Below, one piece after another: positions 9,311 through 13,683 of a DNA stretch of 13,683 bases. The stretch spans positions 1-13,683 of the forward strand of contig JAAMPI010001501.1 in NCBI GenBank assembly GCA_013054445.1, written 5' to 3'. This DNA is from Cudoniella acicularis. Taxonomy: Eukaryota; Ascomycota; Leotiomycetes; Helotiales; Helotiaceae. Below the pieces are notes generated by a model that made no database searches, was not told the origin of the DNA, and saw only the letters and a program-made list of their open reading frames with translations. Position 1 is the stretch's first letter, and each line of letters opens with the position of its first letter. The position numbers and the translations under genes were made by a program.

Positions 9311-9333
9311 TATAAATGGCTCCCGGGACGTCA
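9311..9333 (+). promoter_or_regulatory. Putative core promoter of the HET gene
   Basis: TATAAAT at 9311-9317 is followed by CCCGGG (9322-9327) and GACGTCA (9327-9333). The last is one base short of the TGACGTCA site bound by CREB/ATF-type bZIP factors. A start of transcription some 30 bases downstream would give a leader of nearly 500 nt before the chosen ATG. That is long but possible, especially if part is spliced out. This is sequence pattern only. Confidence 0.35.
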
Positions 9334-9344
9334 CTTTGTATATA

Positions 9345-9827
9345 TTATAGCCTCGGCAGCTACTTAAAAACATACTGCAATTGCAGCCCAGCTCCTACCT
9401 GTTTGTCCGGGTGGCCTGCGCCTCATCGGCCACGACACCGGTACCAAGGCTGAGGGGAATTCAGCCCTCGGTTCCTAAGGCCATATTGTATTTGAGGCGT
9501 GCCAATCAACCCCAACGACCCCCTGCTAGCGTGGCAATGTCTTGCCAGTCGAAGGGATATCGCCCGTTCTACAGGTAACAATTACTTCAGGGTTGAAGTG
9601 CCAGCAGCCACAGCTGCTGAAAGATGTGCTGGGCATCGATCATTGGTTACTGGAGTGGGGTAGATATAATAACGCGGCTCTACCAACTAGCCTCATCACT
9701 TGAAGAATTTTTACATACTACGTCCCTAAAGTAGTATTACTGAACCGCAGGACAGCCTTTTTCTAGACGTGGAAGGAGTTGCCTCTGTATTTTTTCTCTA
9801 CAGTACTTGCCGCTAGGTTTCATTGTA
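9345..9827 (+). promoter_or_regulatory. Probable long 5' leader with uORFs and a possible 3' splice site
   Basis: If transcription starts near 9345, the leader holds two short ORFs: ATG 9537 (13 codons) and ATG 9624 (36 codons, stop at 9732-9734). A pyrimidine run ending in CAG at 9801-9803 looks like a 3' splice site, 24 bases before the chosen ATG. An intron from GTAGAT (9660) to 9803 would be 144 nt, and would fuse the first 12 codons of the second uORF in frame to the main protein. The donor is weak and I see no clear branch site, so I keep the simpler start. An intron confined to the untranslated leader is equally possible. Confidence 0.35.
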
Positions 9828-12800
9828 ATGGACATCATCCCTGAGCCACTCGACGCGCTCCCCATTCTGAGGGTGCCTCTTGCAGAACCTATCCTACCGT
9901 ATGATCAGGACGACTTTCGCTCCTTTCCTCAACGGCACGGTTTCGCCGAAGACGAATGGAAGCTTCTACCAGTTGATAGCCTAGCAGCTCTTCTGCAGTC
10001 CTGGCTATTCTTTGGCTTGTTAGCAGAATGTTTGAAAGAGAACTTCAATTTGGAAGACTTCGTCGTGCGGGCTAATGTTACTACTGTGCCCCTCAATACC
10101 GCTTCCCTTAGTTTGCAATCTCTCGACCGCGAAAAAGCTGTCATCATTTACCACAGAGAGGATGTGGACAGAATCCGCCAACTTTGTCAGTTTGCTTGGC
10201 GCACGGTGGCCGACCTCGAAGCCCGTGGCTCGCTCGCAGGCTCCCCGGCTGGAGAGACTGGGCTTGCTATCTTCGTGCTCACTACAGCTGTGGAGTTGCG
10301 CCTTCGTGAAGCCAGATATTTTGTCAAATTACGAATGGTACTGTGCATTTTCCCGGTTTCCCGCCATCCGTTGAAAAAATGGGAGAGACTACCGTGGGAC
10401 AGTGCGTTCCTCCGCCGATACTTGCAGTCTACTGGCTGGTGTCCCCAGCAAGTGAGTAAGGTTGTCATGGAGCAGGACCCCATAACGGCTTACTACCTGT
10501 CGCGGATGCGCTTCGTAAACCCCTACGGATTCACCCACTCGACTTGCACTGAGGCAGCGTGTACCGCCAATAACGTCCAGCTCAATAGCAGGTATCACAT
10601 TCGCCACACCACCGAGAACTGCCAATGCCAGTTCGTCTATGCGAATGCTCATGATGTCAAGGAAATCATCCGCGGAGGCGGGGTTCCTCTGATATCCGTC
10701 CATAGACGCCAACATGGTCAGATAGAGCTCCGAGTCTCGAAGGCTACTGCCCGAAGTCGATACACGGCAATCTCCCACGTTTGGTCTGATGGGCTAGGAA
10801 ATCCAACCGATAATGCCCTGCCGCACTGTCAGATTCAAAGGCTGGCAGAGCGTGTTTGGGGCCTGCCCCAGAAGACCCCCGAGCTGGCCGAGTACGAGTC
10901 TGGAGTGCTGGCACACGTCACAGGAGAGCTGACCGGCGAGTTCTCGGAAAATGTGTTGTTCTGGATGGATACTCTGTGTATTCCAGTTAGTAAAGACGGT
11001 GATGCCCCAGATGTAGTCCAGGACGTCAACCACCTAAAGCATGAGGCCATTGACAAGATGGCGTTCATCTACGCCGGCGCATCGGCAACTCTGGTTCTTG
11101 ACTCGGAGCTCCACCAGAGAGGTGTTGACTTGGATCGCTCTGGATCAGATGTCGACTTGCTTGGCAAAATTCTCTGCTCTACGTGGATGCGGCGCTGCTG
11201 GACGCTACAGGAAGGCGCCTTGACCAAGAAAGCCTTTTTCCAATGCCGGAATGGCGTTGTGAGCCCTGCCATCCCCGTCACAGAGCTTCAACATCATGAT
11301 TTGTTAGATCACGAGGATATTAAGAGAATTGGTGGACCCTGGATTTTCGTTTATTCCCTTTGGAAATTGTATTTCTTCTTTTTGGCTCAAACACACCGGG
11401 ACCTCCGAAACCACACAGACCCTATTAGGTCCCATGTACAGACGCAGTTACAGATATCCGCACGGCGACCCCTCGAGTTGCTCTCACGAATTGATGGAAG
11501 CGACGAGCATCAAGATATACGATTCGCGAGGAAATTCGGCCTTGTAATGCCAAAAGGCCAGCGTGAAAAGCTATGCATGGTGTGGAATGCGCTGTCCGTC
11601 CGCAGCACGACCAAGGCGGAAGACCTTCCTGCTATCTTCTCCAACCTCCTCGATTTCAACACTTATCAAATATTCTCCCTTCCACCTCAACAGCGTTTGA
11701 AGTCTATCTTGACCAACCTTGATAAATTGCCATTAGACATTTTGTTCAATCCCGGACCGCGGATTGATGCTGGTCGAAAGCACCGTGATCGTTGGATACC
11801 AACGGTGTCTAGCGGACTGAGGATGCTCCACGAAGACTCTCGTAGTGATTTTGAGTCTCGTACTTTGGACTGGACAGATGATGGCAACATAATCTTCTCA
11901 CACTTGGCGCCAAAGAATTCATATGTATTTTGCGTTTTGGATCTGGATGTCGTAGAGAAGCATACTAAGTTCCTTCTGCAGCTCAGTGGCTCCGATAAGT
12001 GGCCAGACTGGACAGGGTTAGTAGAATTGGATCGTGTGGAAGGCGATGAGATGCTCGAAAATACCGATGAGTTTGTCAAGGTCGCTTTGTTGCTCGACAC
12101 TCAGGATTTGGCAAAGCAAAGTTGGGGAATGCCCGGCTGCTCCGTGTTCCTTAAACGACGGAATGTGCTAAGGAGAGAATGCCAAGTCACGGCCGATCCG
12201 CGATATCTCATGGCTGAGGCTAGCCTCCAGCAGTCCGGAAACAATATCGAGCTGCAGGCAATGTCGAAATCACGAGCTGGGAGTCGTAATACAATGCAAG
12301 AAGAGCTAGAAATAAGTCAAAGGATGGCAGGGGCCGAAGACGAAGCCGTGACAATGGAGGATACTGAGATGTGGGACCATCCTCAATACCTTGACGACAA
12401 GTACATCCCCTCTGTATACCAAAACGTATTAGGCTACTATGACTGCTCCGTTCGGTGGCGTGTACCTACTCCAGATGATAGCGAAGAGCACCCTTTAATA
12501 ACTGGAAAAGTCGTGGAGAAGCCCTGGGCCCTGACTATTGAATGTGGTAAGTAAACCGGAAACCCTTCAGCAATTTCCCAAAATCTCTTTAGCAGTTCAT
12601 GACACGGGGGTCATGTCCTTCGGCTAACACAAATATTACACCTTAGACACAGCCGACTGGCGCATGAAATATCCCCAACGGCCGCACTATGAAGATCTAA
12701 GTCACACTATTTACGAAGCTGTCCTCCGTCTGGATCTCTTTGGCGTTTGCCTGGCCATATCCATTATTATACGGGTCGTTATTGAGGTGCGGATAGGCTG

Positions 12801-13179
12801 GTCAAATCTCTCGACGTTGGGTAAGGCCGCTACTATCATCTTCGCCATTGACGCCACCGTTCTCCTGCAGTTTCTGACTCCACCACCCTTGGCTCAGACT
12901 CTTTTCATCGTCGACCGCATGCGCAGTGATGGGGGATTGTCAAGACTAGAAGTCGCGTATGTCGTGTTGAGTCTGCTGGGCAGCTGGTGGACTATAAGTG
13001 TCTTTCGGGGGGTGATTGCATGGGTTTTGGACCGCTTGGCATACCGCATGTGGGTACAGTCTTTTGATAAGGACTGGGGCGTGAATCCGACTGGCTTGTG
13101 GCGCCGGTATTTCAAGTTCGTCGGTTGGATCAGGGAAGAGGAAGGTTGGAGAACGTCGAACCAGTATACGCGGTATTGA
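9828..13179 (+). CDS. HET-domain protein with C-terminal membrane tail (two exons)
   Basis: Exons 9828-12546 and 12647-13179 give 1083 residues. HET proteins trigger cell death when genetically different hyphae fuse; a role here is inferred from the family. The HET domain spans about 312-464: YTAISHVWSDG from 312, FWMDTLCIPV from 378, AIDKMAFIYAGASATLVLD at 407-425 and STWMRRCWTLQEGAL from 451. Before it come LLQSWLFFGLL (from 55) and a Cys/His cluster: GWCP at 203-206, Cys240, Cys245, His260, Cys265 and Cys267. This N-terminal arrangement resembles that of other large fungal HET proteins as I remember them. A hydrophobic stretch lies at 505-520 and an acidic one near 823-850. Exon 2 holds predicted membrane segments at about 937-954, 966-984 and 1009-1034. 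ATG 9828 has G at -3 and +4; the frame runs back without ATG to a TGA at 9741. No RIP-type stops occur, so the gene appears intact. Partner and trigger are unknown. Confidence 0.88.
12547..12646 (+). other. Intron of the HET gene (100 nt, phase 1)
   Basis: It has a consensus donor GTAAGT (12547-12552), branch-site sequence GCTAAC (12623-12628), and acceptor TTAG ending at 12646, 18 bases after the branch sequence. Splicing creates a GAC (Asp907) codon across the junction and opens the frame for another 176 residues. Without splicing, translation meets TAA at 12552-12554. Confidence 0.9.
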
Positions 13180-13683
13180 AAGGCTTTTATACCTCTCAGC
13201 ATTTGCCTCTACTTTTCTTTGGCCATTTACCCAACTTTCGATAAGGAGCCTGATATGGACGCCAGGTTAAGTTCAGCTATGAGTCAAGGTATAGCAAAGA
13301 TTCATCTCAAATCTGATGCCACTTTATAGCCTAAATAGCATCATTAATATTGGATTTGATCGACTCCAGCTGGTCGGATGAGTGGTATCATCAACACAAG
13401 CAATAGGAACACAGAGATCGTCCGGAGGGCTCAATTAGGGTAAATCAAGTATATTATCAACTATATAGAAAAAAGATCAGGTCATCGGGCCACACATCTA
13501 GACTACAAATGAGACGTGCCCTAAAACACGTGCTGGGTGCTATAGTAGCCTCAGGCTGCCAGGCACACACTTTAATAGCCCCCTCACGTCGAGCTATAGG
13601 CCCCCTTAACCGATAATCTATTCCTGTCCTTCCTATAACCCTATTCACGGTCCCTTATTGTCACGAACGAGGATCACGTGCAG
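13180..13683. other. 3' flank of the HET gene, no further gene seen
   Basis: The sequence is AT-moderate with no clear polyadenylation signal, although short A/T-rich stretches occur at 13330-13355. CACGTG occurs at 13527-13532 and 13675-13680. A stretch near 13515-13530 (cgtgccctaaaaca) nearly repeats 2155-2168 (cgtaccctaaaaca). From about 13560 TpA becomes commoner, which could mark the start of another repeat beyond the window. The only ORF of any length is on the minus strand and matches nothing I know. Confidence 0.4.

Noticed and set aside
9381..9578. 65-codon plus-strand ORF upstream of the HET gene
   Set aside because: It begins at TTG. Its only in-frame ATG (9537) leaves 13 codons, and splicing from the donor at 9575 to 9803 gives the wrong phase and an immediate stop.
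9807..9809. Start of the HET protein at TTG 9807
   Set aside because: Fungal nuclear genes start at ATG with very few exceptions. ATG 9828 lies in the same frame with a good context and gives a natural N-terminus.
11329..11400. In-frame retained intron around the hydrophobic stretch at residues 505-520
   Set aside because: No convincing donor, branch site and acceptor set frames the stretch, and the frame is open without it being needed.
13457..13648. 63-codon minus-strand ORF at the right edge
   Set aside because: Arg-rich composition with no recognisable motif. It is short, lies in sequence that becomes repeat-like, and has no supporting context.

Overview
The window looks like a piece of accessory genome from a filamentous ascomycete (Pezizomycotina). 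Three things point there: a large HET-domain gene, a GT-AG intron with a fungal branch site (GCTAAC), and a left half showing the dinucleotide signature of RIP (repeat-induced point mutation). That signature is an excess of TpA with CpA and TpG almost gone. A hand count over 601-720 gives 2 CpA+TpG against 16 ApC+GpT; 10501-10560, inside the gene, gives 7 against 8. I cannot name genus or species.

Layout. Positions 1 to about 6560 are a RIP-damaged, TpA-rich repeat block with no intact gene. Its one identifiable resident is a complete but dead Tc1/mariner DNA transposon at 4313-5786, minus strand. It has terminal inverted repeats, candidate TA target duplications and a DD34E transposase relic full of TAG/TAA stops. 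A 185-bp segment flanked by a 5-bp duplication interrupts the relic. Less mutated islands (about 1925-2400, 2740-2990, 6120-6420) separate the damaged stretches. Two ambiguous bases (6558, 6560) lie where the block ends.

Positions 6560 to about 9300 have more ordinary composition and no gene I can support. They hold microsatellite-like tracts, a TATA-like site, and short motifs repeated elsewhere in the window.

Positions 9828-13179 carry the only intact protein gene, in two exons (intron 12547-12646), encoding 1083 residues. It has an N-terminal region with a conserved-looking Cys/His cluster, a HET (heterokaryon incompatibility) domain, a long uncharacterised middle, and a C-terminal tail with about three predicted membrane segments. 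The tail lies entirely in exon 2. If the intron is retained, translation stops two codons into it and gives a 908-residue protein without the membrane tail. Upstream is a plausible TATA/CRE-like promoter (9311-9333) and a long leader with small upstream ORFs and a possible 3' splice site at 9803. The last 500 bases contain nothing I can identify.

The overall picture is an intact self/non-self recognition (allorecognition, programmed cell death) candidate beside a transposon graveyard. That is a common setting for such genes. No operon-like cooperation between genes is seen because only one gene is intact.
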